From positions 1-64,000 of the forward strand of contig JAJPHH010000127.1 of assembly GCA_021325385.1 (NCBI GenBank): a stretch of 64,000 nucleotides of DNA, written 5' to 3'. Under the pieces are notes generated by a model. That model was not told where the DNA came from and did not search any database. It saw nothing but the letters and a program-made list of their open reading frames with translations. The stretch comes from Alphaproteobacteria bacterium (GTDB lineage Bacteria > Pseudomonadota > Alphaproteobacteria > Rhizobiales > Beijerinckiaceae). Numbering within the stretch: the stretch's first letter is position 1; each line of letters opens with the position of its first letter. Position numbers and translations under genes: made by a program. This document shows positions 35,612-45,201 of the stretch, one piece after another.

Positions 35612-36379
35612 TCACCAGATTTTCCACGGCGCCTTGCCGGACGCCCAAAGCTCTTCCAGATGCCGCTTGTCGCGCAACGTGTCCATCGCATGCCAGAAAC
35701 CGTCATGCGGGAAAGCGAAGAGCTCGCCGTCTCGCGCGAGCCGCTCCATCGGTTCGCGCTCCCAGATCGTGGCGTCGTCGGCGATGTAATCGATGACTTT
35801 CGGCGACAGGACGAAAAATCCGCCGTTGATTTGCGCGCCGTCGCCGGCCGGCTTTTCGCGGAAGCTTCGCACGCGCGCCCCGCTCATTTCGAGAGCGCCA
35901 AAGCGCCCTGGCGGGACGACCGAGGTCACAGTCGCCAGGCCGCCATGCCCTTTGTGAAAGTCGGTCAGCTTGCCGATGTCGATATCGGCGACGCCGTCGC
36001 CATAGGTGAGGAGGAAGAGATCGTCGGTCAGATAGTCTCGGACCCGTTTCAGACGACCGCCCGTCATCGTCTGATCCCCCGTATCAACCAGCGTAACGCG
36101 CCAATCGTCGGCGCGGCTCTTATGATAAGAGACCACGCCATTGCCGGTATCCACCGTCACGTCGCTGACGTGCAGGCGATAATTCAGGAAGTATTCCTTG
36201 ATGACGTAGCCTTTATAGCCGAGGCAGACGATGAAATCCCTCACGCCGTGAGCCGAATAGATTTGCATGATGTGCCAAAGGATTGGCCGCCCGCCGATTT
36301 CCACCATGGGTTTGGGCCGGGTGTCGGTCTCCTCTGATAACCGGGTGCCGAGGCCGCCCGCTAATATAACCGCTTTCAT
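35612..36379 (-). CDS. rfbF: Glucose-1-phosphate cytidylyltransferase
   Basis: This is a 255-residue protein from ATG 36379 ([18 protein letters not shown]), the normal RfbF start; the longer frame begins in non-conserved sequence. Diagnostic segments are [63 protein letters not shown] and [16 protein letters not shown]. It makes CDP-glucose from CTP and glucose-1-phosphate. It is first in the five-gene cassette, so the cassette sugar is CDP-linked. The secreted protein gene at 36449 diverges from it with 69 nt between the starts. Confidence 0.96.
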   Translation of the reverse strand: MKAVILAGGLGTRLSEETDTRPKPMVEIGGRPILWHIMQIYSAHGVRDFIVCLGYKGYVIKEYFLNYRLHVSDVTVDTGNGVVSYHKSRADDWRVTLVDTGDQTMTGGRLKRVRDYLTDDLFLLTYGDGVADIDIGKLTDFHKGHGGLATVTSVVPPGRFGALEMSGARVRSFREKPAGDGAQINGGFFVLSPKVIDYIADDATIWEREPMERLARDGELFAFPHDGFWHAMDTLRDKRHLEELWASGKAPWKIW

Positions 36380-36448
36380 CGGGCCTAACCTTAATAACGG
36401 CAAGATCGGATTCCATTTTTGCGGGTTCATAGGATATTTGCGCGCCCA

Positions 36449-37612
36449 ATGTCCAGACTGATCGCCATAGGAGGGCTAATCGCAGTTTTGGTGACTGCTT
36501 CTGTTTTTGCGCAGCAGAATTCCCAACCAAGGATAGAACAGTTTCAACAAACGCGATTCGGCATTCTTTATTCGTTATGGCAATGTCTCGCGTATGATGA
36601 CACGCAGGCACAACCGGCCGACATTTCTAAATCCCTGACGGGACGCATGCCTTGGGCTCCAGTCCCCTCCTTCGAGTGGTGGAGCGAACCGGCCTTGGGC
36701 TACTATTGCCTGAGCCGACGCGAAGATATCCTCCGCAACCATGCAGAAATGCTGCGTGATGCTGGGGTCAACTTCGTTATCCTAGACATTTCAAATTGGC
36801 CAGATACGCACAACGCGAACGCCGAGACGGCAATTATCCAACCGCTCGGCCATCTGCTTTCGGTCTGGAGCCAGATCTCGAACGCGCCAAAGGTCGTCGC
36901 TTGGGCACCACTGACAGCAGACGGCGATATGTTTGAATATGTTCTACACCAGTTGAAAGCCTATCCCAATTTGCAATTTCCCTTTTATGGGAAACCGCTC
37001 GCACTGGTTGTCGCCAATCCCGCCATGCCGGTAGATGGTCCCAAGTACGTGAAATACTCACAGCTCTACACTTTACGGCGGATGTGGGGCCTCTCTCAAC
37101 CCCCCTCAAATTGGAGTTTCATGGAGCAATGCGCTCCTGGTTTCCTTTCCTCCCACGGGACTGCTCGCTGTAACCAGCGCGTCACCAGGGTCGACGGCCG
37201 GATAGAGCAAATTCCGATCACTACGGCCTACCAAGAGACTTATATGAGCCTCACGACAACAGCCGTCCCAAAATTCCACGGCCGAACTTTTGTACGGCAA
37301 TTTGAAACTGCGTTCGAGCATCCCGAAGCGCCGATAGTTACCGTCACTGGCTGGAACGAATGGATTGCTCAACGTTTTTGCCTTTCTTCGCCTGGCTCCA
37401 TGAAAATCAGTTCCCAAAATTGCGATGCCTCGAATGACCACTGGGCAGACGGCAACAAAATCTTCGTCGATCAATACAACGCGGAGTACAGCCGAGATAT
37501 CGAACCATCCAAAGAGCCGCCTGGAGCATTCTATTACCGGCTTCTGAGAGATTGCGTTGCAGATTTCCGCAAAGGCGAAAGATGCTCCATCCGAGAGATC
37601 GATAGAAAGTAG
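36449..37612 (+). CDS. Secreted glycoside-hydrolase-like protein (GH99/GH71-like barrel)
   Basis: This is a 387-residue protein from ATG 36449; an upstream in-frame TTG is less likely. Residues 1-22 form a Sec signal peptide ([21 protein letters not shown] followed by QQ). The mature part has [53 protein letters not shown] and [12 protein letters not shown], the latter like the NEW loop of GH99/GH71-type barrels. The assignment to that clan is from pattern memory and is tentative. It may trim or degrade the exported polysaccharide in the periplasm or outside. Its base composition is clearly less GC-rich than the flanks, which suggests separate acquisition. Confidence 0.7.
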   Translation: MSRLIAIGGLIAVLVTASVFAQQNSQPRIEQFQQTRFGILYSLWQCLAYDDTQAQPADISKSLTGRMPWAPVPSFEWWSEPALGYYCLSRREDILRNHAEMLRDAGVNFVILDISNWPDTHNANAETAIIQPLGHLLSVWSQISNAPKVVAWAPLTADGDMFEYVLHQLKAYPNLQFPFYGKPLALVVANPAMPVDGPKYVKYSQLYTLRRMWGLSQPPSNWSFMEQCAPGFLSSHGTARCNQRVTRVDGRIEQIPITTAYQETYMSLTTTAVPKFHGRTFVRQFETAFEHPEAPIVTVTGWNEWIAQRFCLSSPGSMKISSQNCDASNDHWADGNKIFVDQYNAEYSRDIEPSKEPPGAFYYRLLRDCVADFRKGERCSIREIDRK

Positions 37613-37652
37613 AGTTCGCAGCACATGCGCATTCAGCCGCGCCAAGCACACC

Positions 37653-38957
37653 TCATCTCCTCTTGCCGGCGATCATATAATTACCGGAGAGGTGCATCAT
37701 ACCATCCTGACGGAAGCCCGCTGCGAAGCTACTCTTCAGGATATCATCGGTGGTCCTTGCGGCGAAGTCTCCGATTTTCTCGTTCGCAAGCAGTTTCCAT
37801 GCGCGCTCCTCAAAAAATCCAGAGTAGGCATTGAGCAATTCCTTGAGAGCCGCGAGCGGATGGGCGCTACGGGGGACCGACACCTCAGCCTCGGTCGAGA
37901 AGTTCTCAAACAAAGTGAGTAATCCTTGCGGCGTTGGATTAAAAAAATGAAATGGGGCCCCATGTACCGGGGCAATATAGGGAATGACAGCAAGAAATCG
38001 GCCACCCGGCTTCAAGACGCGCATCAATTCCGCCGCGCAAACAAAAGGGTTTCGAACATGCTCTAGCACATGTAACGATAGCACGGCATCAAAAGCGCCG
38101 TCTCGAAATGGAAGATGTTCACCGACGGCAACAACGTCCGTTGAGGGATAATGTAATATTTCAGTTGTGATAACAGATTCCCTCACTGAATGGCGCCAGC
38201 CGGCGCCACAATCGAGCACCTTACCACCGCGTTGAGTCACTTCAGCGATCAGGTCTTCTGCGGTCGCGTCATACCCGTGCGAATAAATTGCCCCCTTGAA
38301 CTTGATCGCGTCATAGTTTGGGTACGATTTTGGGATAAAATTGATCGAAGAAGTACAATCGTACCGCTCTCCGCAGCGCGGACAGCGCCATTCGCTTCCA
38401 ATGAGCATAGAAGGTTCTGGGCAGGAAGCATGGCACATAGCGCAAGCTAAGGCGGACTTCAGAAAATCAAGATGTTTTCGACGAATTTTCCTGGCAATAT
38501 CTGCAAGCTGAACCGCATCCGGACTTACGGTGAAGCGCAGATCGGATGTCACATCGGCAATTCTCAAACTAAGCACATAATCTCTTTCATTCTCCGCCGG
38601 CTCAAAGAAAAACATCCAGCCCTTCGCATTAAGATGAGGAAATTGCCTTTCGACGTCCGGACGTGGGATTTCAACGCTCTTCACCTTTTCGCCGTTGAGC
38701 GAAACAGAAATACGATCTTCGGGATTAAGCGATGTTGTCCAGCCCTGAAAGACCTGACAACCGCCGACCTTGGACAAATCGTTCGGTTCATCAATATGAA
38801 TACGGTCCGTCTTTGGCCAGGGCTGTCGTCCCTCACGGCGGCCCCAAAGCTCGAAGTGCTGCTCGCCCGACTGGAATTGACCTGCCGCTACCGCTGCGGC
38901 AACATCAGGATAGCATGCCAAATAAGCGGCCTCAGAAAACGAACCCTCCTTAGGCAT
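37653..38957 (-). CDS. SAM-dependent methyltransferase with YPDV repeat and zinc motif
   Basis: This is a 434-residue, multidomain protein. Residues 7-45 are a YLACYPDVAAAV...HFELWGRREGR repeat, related to those of its neighbours but of the longer 'AV..G.F.SG..HF' form. Residues about 60-160 look beta-rich. CAMCHASCPE and CPRCGERYDC form a possible zinc ribbon near 172-205. The methyltransferase core follows: GGKVLDCGAGWRHSV, VVAVGEHLPFRDGAFDAVLSLHVLEHVRNP and LMRVLKPGGRFLAVIP, a Methyltransf_11 pattern. The first SAM motif is slightly unusual (DCGAGWRHS). It starts 13 nt after the repeat-rich glycosyltransferase stop, so they form an operon. It probably methylates the glycan. Confidence 0.85.
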   Translation of the reverse strand: MPKEGSFSEAAYLACYPDVAAAVAAGQFQSGEQHFELWGRREGRQPWPKTDRIHIDEPNDLSKVGGCQVFQGWTTSLNPEDRISVSLNGEKVKSVEIPRPDVERQFPHLNAKGWMFFFEPAENERDYVLSLRIADVTSDLRFTVSPDAVQLADIARKIRRKHLDFLKSALACAMCHASCPEPSMLIGSEWRCPRCGERYDCTSSINFIPKSYPNYDAIKFKGAIYSHGYDATAEDLIAEVTQRGGKVLDCGAGWRHSVRESVITTEILHYPSTDVVAVGEHLPFRDGAFDAVLSLHVLEHVRNPFVCAAELMRVLKPGGRFLAVIPYIAPVHGAPFHFFNPTPQGLLTLFENFSTEAEVSVPRSAHPLAALKELLNAYSGFFEERAWKLLANEKIGDFAARTTDDILKSSFAAGFRQDGMMHLSGNYMIAGKRR

Positions 38958-38970
38958 GTTACCTCCTGAC

Positions 38971-41900
38971 TTAGCCCAAGCGCCGCTTTACAGGTGCGCT
39001 GGCGAGTTCGAAGTTTGGGGGATGAGCATCAAAATAGGAGCTGTAATACGGATCATTGCGAACGAAGTCTTGCCAACGATCAAGAAACAACCGAATCTCC
39101 GCTTCCGGCACCTCGCGAGCCCGGTTGCGACTTTCATAATGATACAGTTCGGCCTGCGCAGCATAAACTATGCGCAGTCCGGTTCGATAAATTTTCAAAC
39201 AATAATCGATGTCATTGTAGTTGATTGGAAAGGCCTCATCAAATCCGCCGACCCCCTCAAAAACAGAGCGGCGTGACAAAACACAGGCGCCGGTGACAGC
39301 AAGATAGTTTCTTTGGCCCGCTGTGCTGAAGAAATGTCCCGGATCGTCGCCGCCATACCCTCGCCGGATGTGGTCGGGCAAGCCGTTCCAAAAAGCCACT
39401 CCCGCGTGCTGGATCTTTCCGTCCTCAAAATACAGCTTGGCGCCGACGGCTCCGACCCCCGGGTCTTGTGCGAGGCTTAGCATCGCCTCGATCCAATCCG
39501 GACTAATGACTTCGGTGTCGTCGTTTAGCAAAAGAAGATAATCGCCGGTCGCAAATTTTGCCCCCAGGTTGATCTTCCTTGATATGTTGAACATTGGTTC
39601 GTCATAGTGAACAAGGATGGCTTGACACTGGCGAAGGTGATCGACGGTACTTTGACGGAGATCGCCATTGTGGACAATGATCAGCTCGACATTTTTGTAT
39701 GTCGAGATATCAACAATGCTCCTGACACAATGCACCAAGAGATCAACGGTGTCGCCCCGGACGATACTGTCCCTACCTGCAGAAGGAATAATGATTGAGA
39801 CCTTTGGATTGCCTCTGATTGCTCGTCGCACGTCGAAACAGCCTTTATAACGATTAGGCCTGACCCAGACGAGTTCTCCGGTTCGCTTTACTCGCTCTTC
39901 TAACGCGCGCACGGCAGCGTCGATCACGTACTCTTTGTTGTCCATCGAAGCAGCGGTGGAACCCGGTACCGCTCGCCAATGGTACAGGATTTTCGGTATA
40001 TGTTTGACTTTACGAACGTGCTCTGTGAATCTAAGGACAAAGTCGTAGTCCTGAGCTCCATTGAACTCCTTTCTGAATCCGCCAACTTTGCGAACTATGG
40101 AAGCCCGATAGCAAGCGAAATGCGCTGTGTACATGCACGCTTCGAGAGCTTCCGGCGACCAATCTGGCTTGAAAAAGGGTTCGTAGCGTCGGCCCTGTTC
40201 GGTTATCTTGTCTTCGTCTGAATAAATGAAGTCGATTTCGGGATCTTCGTTTAGTTTGAGAGCAAACTCGTAGAGCGCATTGGGCGAAATTTCATCATCA
40301 TGATCCATTAGGCATACGTAGTCGCCCGTGGCAAGATCAAGAGCGCTATTCGTCGCCAATGAAATGTGGCCATTCTCTCGCCGGTATACAATTTTAATTC
40401 GATCGTCTCTTGCGGCGTATTCTTCTAGAGTCGCCCTAACATTCTCTTGGCTTGAATTATCATCAGCAATACACAATTCCCAGTTTGGGTATACTTGCGC
40501 AAGCACCGAATCGAGCGCCGCTCTGAGCACCACATCGGAAGTATTATACGTGGGAACAACGATCGAAAAGAGCGGCCGCCAACTTAGCGTTTGGACCTTT
40601 TTGGACATAGCCCACAGCGAGTCATCGTCGAGCGCCTCGTAAGCGGCAATCCAAGCTTCGTAGCCGCGAAGTTTGCTCCGGGGCTGCGGTTCTCGCTTTT
40701 CTTGCTCTCCGTGGCGCAGGAAATGCTCCAGCGGATTAATCCCGGCCTCCCGAATGTCGTGGTAGCGGTCGATATACCAATCCGTATCAAAGAAAGGCGA
40801 TGGATCGCGCCCCTCCGCAACGCCATATTTGACGTAGTGTCTTAATGGATTGAGATTTGCTCTTCTGACGTCGGGGTATTCAGAGAGATACCAGCGTGTA
40901 TTGAAGTAGCAGCACGGGTCAAATCCGAGGTCTGCGCCAATATGGAGATAATGCGCAACCGGCGCAAGTCCCTTTGGCACAACTCCGGCGTACTGCGTCA
41001 GATACCAGTGCGAATCGAAGCATGGGAATGTCTCACGACCTTCGCTCGCGCCTGTCCGCAGATAGTGTTCCAGAGGATTAACGTTCGCCGCTTTTACATC
41101 AGGATAAGTTTCCCGATACCAGACGCTATCAAATAAGCCGCACGGATCATGTCCCTCACGCCATCCCCGCACGAGAAAATACGTTAACGGATCGGTAGAG
41201 ACTTCAACCGTAGTTAGATACGTTGTTCGATAGAAATTTTCGTCAAATAAGCCACTTTCCTCGATCAGAGCTCTCAGAGTCCACTCGTCTTTGCGATGGC
41301 GGCGTTCCGTCCGACCGACGATGAAGCAGTTGTCGCGCCTCGCCTCTGCGTCCACGGTACTCCGGTGTTCGCGTCGAAAACCATTGTTGATTCGTCTCTC
41401 TTCTCTAGCATAATGAGCTAGCGCAATTTTACTATCGAGATTATAGCGGCGGCTATATCCTTCCGCGTCGAACCAATACATGGGGCGACGCTCTTCCTTC
41501 CAGCCGTCCGTCAAATAGTGCGTGAGCGGTTCTCGGCCCTGTTCTCTCACATCCGGATACTGCTCGAGATACCACTCCGGATCGAACCGCCGATAAGCCC
41601 GAAAACCGTGTTTCCACCCGACGGTCAAATAGTGGGTGAGCGGGTCCAACTTCGACGAGACGTCGTAGGGCAGCTCAGCTAGGTACTTCTTCGCGTCAAA
41701 AAGCGGATGAGGATCTCTCCCCTCTTTCCCGCCCCGCAATATGTAGTGCACTAGTGGGTTTACCCCCGCTGTGGCCACATCCGGATTCTGCTCCAAATAG
41801 AATTTCGTGTCAAAGAGCGGATGCGGGTCACGGCCTTCACGCGCCCCATACTCAAGGTAATGACGCGCAACATCGAGCGGCGCGTCGCGAAGATCGGCAT

Positions 41901-42015
41901 AATTCTCACGGTACCACACCGGGTCTAATAAAAGCGATTTTCGGAGGAGCTTTATCTCTTCATTGAGACGTTCCGTAACGTTCGGTCGCTTCCGAACGAA
42001 CCGACTGTGAAACAT
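38971..42015 (-). CDS. Two-domain GT2 glycosyltransferase with ten N-terminal YPDV repeats
   Basis: This is a 1014-residue protein. Residues 29-212 hold five and 255-447 another five ~38-residue repeats (F-D-x-x-W-Y-L-x-x-Y-P-D-V...N-P-L-x-H-Y-L...E-G-R), separated by a basic linker. GT2 domain 1 (about 483-740) has FSIVVPTYNTS, IADDNSSQEN, catalytic LMDHDDE at 569-575 and YSDEDKITE...FFKPDWSP. GT2 domain 2 (about 750-1000) has VSIIIPSAGR, LLLLNDDTE, VGAKLYFEDGKIQHAGV, VTGACVLSRR and INYNDIDYCLKI. Both active sites look complete. The repeats probably mediate protein-protein or membrane-proximal assembly; this is inference. It follows the sulfotransferase gene by 76 nt on the same strand. Confidence 0.93.
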   Translation of the reverse strand: MFHSRFVRKRPNVTERLNEEIKLLRKSLLLDPVWYRENYADLRDAPLDVARHYLEYGAREGRDPHPLFDTKFYLEQNPDVATAGVNPLVHYILRGGKEGRDPHPLFDAKKYLAELPYDVSSKLDPLTHYLTVGWKHGFRAYRRFDPEWYLEQYPDVREQGREPLTHYLTDGWKEERRPMYWFDAEGYSRRYNLDSKIALAHYAREERRINNGFRREHRSTVDAEARRDNCFIVGRTERRHRKDEWTLRALIEESGLFDENFYRTTYLTTVEVSTDPLTYFLVRGWREGHDPCGLFDSVWYRETYPDVKAANVNPLEHYLRTGASEGRETFPCFDSHWYLTQYAGVVPKGLAPVAHYLHIGADLGFDPCCYFNTRWYLSEYPDVRRANLNPLRHYVKYGVAEGRDPSPFFDTDWYIDRYHDIREAGINPLEHFLRHGEQEKREPQPRSKLRGYEAWIAAYEALDDDSLWAMSKKVQTLSWRPLFSIVVPTYNTSDVVLRAALDSVLAQVYPNWELCIADDNSSQENVRATLEEYAARDDRIKIVYRRENGHISLATNSALDLATGDYVCLMDHDDEISPNALYEFALKLNEDPEIDFIYSDEDKITEQGRRYEPFFKPDWSPEALEACMYTAHFACYRASIVRKVGGFRKEFNGAQDYDFVLRFTEHVRKVKHIPKILYHWRAVPGSTAASMDNKEYVIDAAVRALEERVKRTGELVWVRPNRYKGCFDVRRAIRGNPKVSIIIPSAGRDSIVRGDTVDLLVHCVRSIVDISTYKNVELIIVHNGDLRQSTVDHLRQCQAILVHYDEPMFNISRKINLGAKFATGDYLLLLNDDTEVISPDWIEAMLSLAQDPGVGAVGAKLYFEDGKIQHAGVAFWNGLPDHIRRGYGGDDPGHFFSTAGQRNYLAVTGACVLSRRSVFEGVGGFDEAFPINYNDIDYCLKIYRTGLRIVYAAQAELYHYESRNRAREVPEAEIRLFLDRWQDFVRNDPYYSSYFDAHPPNFELASAPVKRRLG
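40675..41931 (-). repeat. Ten ~38-residue YPDV protein repeats in two blocks of five
   Basis: Units begin with F-D/N-x-x-W/F-Y and end with G-x-x-E-G-R or a variant. Units 1-5 occupy 41380-41931 and units 6-10 occupy 40675-41253. Unit 5 is shortened. DNA identity between units is low, so the array is old and held at the protein level. Confidence 0.85.
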
Positions 42016-42091
42016 GCGCGAAGCCTCGTCGCCCCCACGATCCCGTTATCTCAAGTGGCAGTCACGAACAAGCCGTTTGGCAGCGCCCCAC

Positions 42092-44023
42092 TTATCGCCG
42101 CGGAACCGCACGCCGGCCCTCGTGGCGACCATGGCTCAGATAGTGAGCTAGCGGATTGACCGTCTTGTCGCGTACGTCCGAATTGGCGGAAAGATAAAAT
42201 TTTGTATTGAAATCCGGCCCAGGATCACGACCTTCGCCGGCGCCGTGCAGAATATAGTGGACAACGGGATTCATCCCTGACCGCCGGACATCCTCATAGT
42301 GTTCCAAATACCAGAGTGGATCGAACAGTGAATTAGGCCGATTGCCGCATAGATAGCCCTCTTCGAGGAAGTGGTCGATAGCTGAACGCCCGTTTTTCAG
42401 CGCGTCAGGATATTTGCTCGTATACCACTCCTCGTCGAATAGGCCGCTCTTCAGCAGGAGCCGCGCTTCGGCGCGGCGACGCCCGCGAGGGAAGACGCGT
42501 CGCCAGCCAGCGCCGTTCGACCGTCGTTCTGCCTTGGCGAGGCGGGCCTCGGCATCGACCAACCGGCCAGTAAGGGCCTGGATCTGCGCCCCGGCCCGCT
42601 TCTCGTTAGCCGCGAGGGCCGCGGCATCGGCGGCGCGCAGCGCGCTCTGTTGCGCGGCGGCCTCCTCCGCCTTGCGGCGCGCATCCGTCGCCTCCTTCGC
42701 CTCGGCGGAAATGCGGTCGTGGTCGGCCCGAGCCGCACGGAGTTGTTTTGACAAATCGGACAGTCGGGCGTCGGCTTCGGTAAGGCCTTCTTTCATCATC
42801 GCGACAGACGATGAAAGCTCTTCCCGCGCCCGCGCCGTTTCGGCGAGGGCCGCTGCGGCTGTGGCGAGGCGCGCCTCACGCTCATCAAGGGCGTGTGCGA
42901 GGCGATCCTTTTCAGTGCTGATCTGGCCGAGTTCGTTCGATAAGCGGCTGGCTTCGGCCTCAGCTCGCATGAGCGCCGCGGCAACCGTTTCGCGTTCGCG
43001 CTCCGCCTCCGCTAGAGCGGCAGCCGCGCGTTCGAGTTGGCCTGAGAGATCGGCGGCGCGTTCCCGCATCGCGTCCAGACTCGCCTGGAGGTCAGCCGTT
43101 TGGGAATGGAGCCTATCCCGCTCCTCGGAATGCCTGGCGAGCCTTTTCCTGAGTTCCTCTGCTTCCAACTCGACCCCGACGAGGGCCGGCCCGAACATCG
43201 CGCAAGCGACATCGAATAGTTCTTTGATTTCGGTGAGTTTTTCGAGGGAAGAATTCGAAAAAGGATTGCGCGCGAGTTCAAGCAGCGCGTCATAGGCGGC
43301 CAAGGTCCACTGGTGAACTTTCGAATGACTGACGAGGTCGGATGGCGACACGCGTTGATGAACAAGTTCGCGGCCGAGGAAACGTTCAATCTCCAGCCCG
43401 ACGCGATCTGAGAGGCGCGGCCAAGCGATATTGGCCTGAACGCCGATTTTCTCGACCGTGCTTCGCCAATCCGACAGGAACTGGTCCCATGAAAAGATTG
43501 AACGCGGCTCGTTGCGGCTATCGGCCTCAGCGTCGAGCACGTGTCGAAGCCATAGCAATAGCCCCTTTTCGAGAGGCATCTTGAAAATCTCATGAAGCGA
43601 CTGCGCCACCTCAAGCGGGGAGCGGATGGGAATCACGACCCGCGGCTTACGACCCGTTTCCTTGAGAAGTTGGAGCCAAAAAGGCGCGAAGCGGCAAATT
43701 CTAGGGTCTTTGAGGACGGGCAGGCTGGAGCCTTCGAATTCAGATTCAAATAGGTCCTTAGCGCGCCGCCTGAACGCGACAGCCTCGCCTGAGTCGAACC
43801 AGGACAGGGTGAATCGGCGCCAGTCGTCCCAGGAGGAACCCGCTGAGGCCAACAACTCGTCGTTCAGCGCCATCATTGGCGTTGACTCAAAGAAGCCACG
43901 CTCGTTCCAAGGCGCCGCCGGCATCAAATTCTTCGGCGCGCGGCCCCCGAGCTTGCTCAGAACGCCCGCCACGGCGCTGGTGCCGCTCCGGTGCATGCCT
44001 AGGACGAGAATCGGTTCAGACAT
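42092..44023 (-). CDS. Sulfotransferase with coiled coil and three C-terminal YPDV repeats
   Basis: This is a 643-residue protein from ATG 44023 (MSEPILVLGMHRSGTS); the longer frame to 44071 adds a non-conserved stretch. Residues 4-230 form a sulfotransferase-like P-loop domain: GMHRSGTSAVAGVL (5'-PSB loop), LKDPRICRF and VVIPIRSPLEVAQSL (3'-PB loop). Residues about 280-495 are a long alanine/glutamate-rich coiled coil. Residues 522-643 are three ~38-residue repeats like those of the downstream glycosyltransferase. It would transfer sulfate from PAPS to the glycan. The coiled coil and repeats suggest a scaffold for a multi-enzyme assembly. It heads the sulfotransferase-glycosyltransferase-methyltransferase operon. 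Confidence 0.87.
   Translation of the reverse strand: MSEPILVLGMHRSGTSAVAGVLSKLGGRAPKNLMPAAPWNERGFFESTPMMALNDELLASAGSSWDDWRRFTLSWFDSGEAVAFRRRAKDLFESEFEGSSLPVLKDPRICRFAPFWLQLLKETGRKPRVVIPIRSPLEVAQSLHEIFKMPLEKGLLLWLRHVLDAEADSRNEPRSIFSWDQFLSDWRSTVEKIGVQANIAWPRLSDRVGLEIERFLGRELVHQRVSPSDLVSHSKVHQWTLAAYDALLELARNPFSNSSLEKLTEIKELFDVACAMFGPALVGVELEAEELRKRLARHSEERDRLHSQTADLQASLDAMRERAADLSGQLERAAAALAEAERERETVAAALMRAEAEASRLSNELGQISTEKDRLAHALDEREARLATAAAALAETARAREELSSSVAMMKEGLTEADARLSDLSKQLRAARADHDRISAEAKEATDARRKAEEAAAQQSALRAADAAALAANEKRAGAQIQALTGRLVDAEARLAKAERRSNGAGWRRVFPRGRRRAEARLLLKSGLFDEEWYTSKYPDALKNGRSAIDHFLEEGYLCGNRPNSLFDPLWYLEHYEDVRRSGMNPVVHYILHGAGEGRDPGPDFNTKFYLSANSDVRDKTVNPLAHYLSHGRHEGRRAVPRR
42095..42460 (-). 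repeat. Three YPDV-type protein repeats in the sulfotransferase gene
   Basis: Three units follow the coiled coil directly: FDEEWYTSKYPD, FDPLWYLEHYEDV and FNTKFYLSANSDV openings, each ending with a G-x-x-x-G-x-R type turn. They match the units at 40675-41931. Confidence 0.8.
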
Positions 44024-44218
44024 CAAAACCCTACAAAAAATCAGGCCCGCAACGACGAAAGCCAGTAACACACCGCCGCGACAGCTTCAAAAGGGGCTCG
44101 CGTCAAATCAGTCTAGGAAAGGGTTGCGGAGCAATATCAACTCGTGTCCAATAGGGCGAGATTTTGGCGGGCGCTGTCGACGAATTTCTATGCGCCTCGC
44201 GAAGCTGGGGAGGGTTCC
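44024..44218. promoter_or_regulatory. Divergent region between sulfotransferase and beta-helix genes
   Basis: A 195-nt gap between oppositely directed starts; it should carry both promoters. The GGGGAGGG at about 44206-44213 is the ribosome site of the rightward gene. No operator is evident. Confidence 0.4.
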
Positions 44219-45178
44219 ATGAGGGGTCAATCGGTTTTCGCCGCTTTCATTTTTGTCGTCGGCATGGCGTTCGCCGGCGGCTCGGCCCACGCCCAGGCGA
44301 CGCGCACCTGGGTCTCGGGCGTCGGCGACGACGCCAATCCGTGCTCGCGGACGGCGCCTTGCAAGACCTTTGCCGGGGCGATCTCCAAGACCGCGCCGGG
44401 CGGCGAGATTGACGCGTTGGATCCGGGCGGCTTCGGCGCGCTGACGATCACCAAGTCGATAACGATCGACGGCGGCGGCGGCCAGGTGGCCTCGGTGCTT
44501 GTGGCGGGGACGAACGGCTTTGTCGTCGCCGCCGGAGCCACCGACAATGTCTATATCCGCAATGTGTCGTTCCAGGGGCTCCTGGGCAATGGCGGGAGTT
44601 CGGCAAACGCCGGGCTAAACGGGATCAAATTCATCTCGGGCGGATCGCTGACGGTCGAGCATTGCAACATCATGGGGTTCAACACGACCGGGATTCTCTT
44701 CAACCCGAACAGCCCGGCCAAACTCTCGGTCAGCAACACGATCATTCTCAATAATTTGACCTTCGGCGGCGGAATATTGGTCGCCCCGGCGGCAGGCGGC
44801 AGCGCCCTGGCCGATTTGGCCAACGTGATTTCGACGAACAACAATTTCGGGATCAAGTCGGATTCGACCAACGGCGCCGTGCGCCTGACGATTACGGGGA
44901 GCACCGCGTCGAACAACGCCAATAGCGGCATAACCTCCTTCTCGACAGGCACCAACGCTTCAGACGTGATGATCATGGGGTCCGCGGTGACGAATAACGG
45001 CAACGGCGTCAACGCGAACGGCTCGCTCGCGACCTTGCGCATCGGCCAATCGACGATCACCGGCAACGGGACCGGCGTCTTGATTCAGAACAGCGCCGTC
45101 GCCACCACCTTCGGCACCAACCAGATCAACGACAATGTCAGTCCGGGGCAGACGCTGACTCTGGCCGGCCCGAACTGA
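44219..45178 (+). CDS. Secreted right-handed beta-helix protein
   Basis: This is a 319-residue protein from ATG 44219 with a strong GGGGAGGG ribosome site. Residues 1-26 form a Sec signal peptide (hydrophobic core FAAFIFVVGMAFAGGSAHA, cut before QATRTW). The mature part opens with TWVSGVGDDANPC and APCKTFAGAI, then has about ten N/G/S-rich coils with regular ITITG, LTVEHCNI, LSVSNTIILNN spacing, as in pectate-lyase-like solenoids. I see no convincing catalytic set, so it may bind or cleave polysaccharide, or be structural. As an exported folded protein next to type II secretion genes it is a candidate T2SS substrate. Confidence 0.88.
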   Translation: MRGQSVFAAFIFVVGMAFAGGSAHAQATRTWVSGVGDDANPCSRTAPCKTFAGAISKTAPGGEIDALDPGGFGALTITKSITIDGGGGQVASVLVAGTNGFVVAAGATDNVYIRNVSFQGLLGNGGSSANAGLNGIKFISGGSLTVEHCNIMGFNTTGILFNPNSPAKLSVSNTIILNNLTFGGGILVAPAAGGSALADLANVISTNNNFGIKSDSTNGAVRLTITGSTASNNANSGITSFSTGTNASDVMIMGSAVTNNGNGVNANGSLATLRIGQSTITGNGTGVLIQNSAVATTFGTNQINDNVSPGQTLTLAGPN

Positions 45179-45201
45179 CCCGGGGCGCATCGGTTGGATT
45201 C

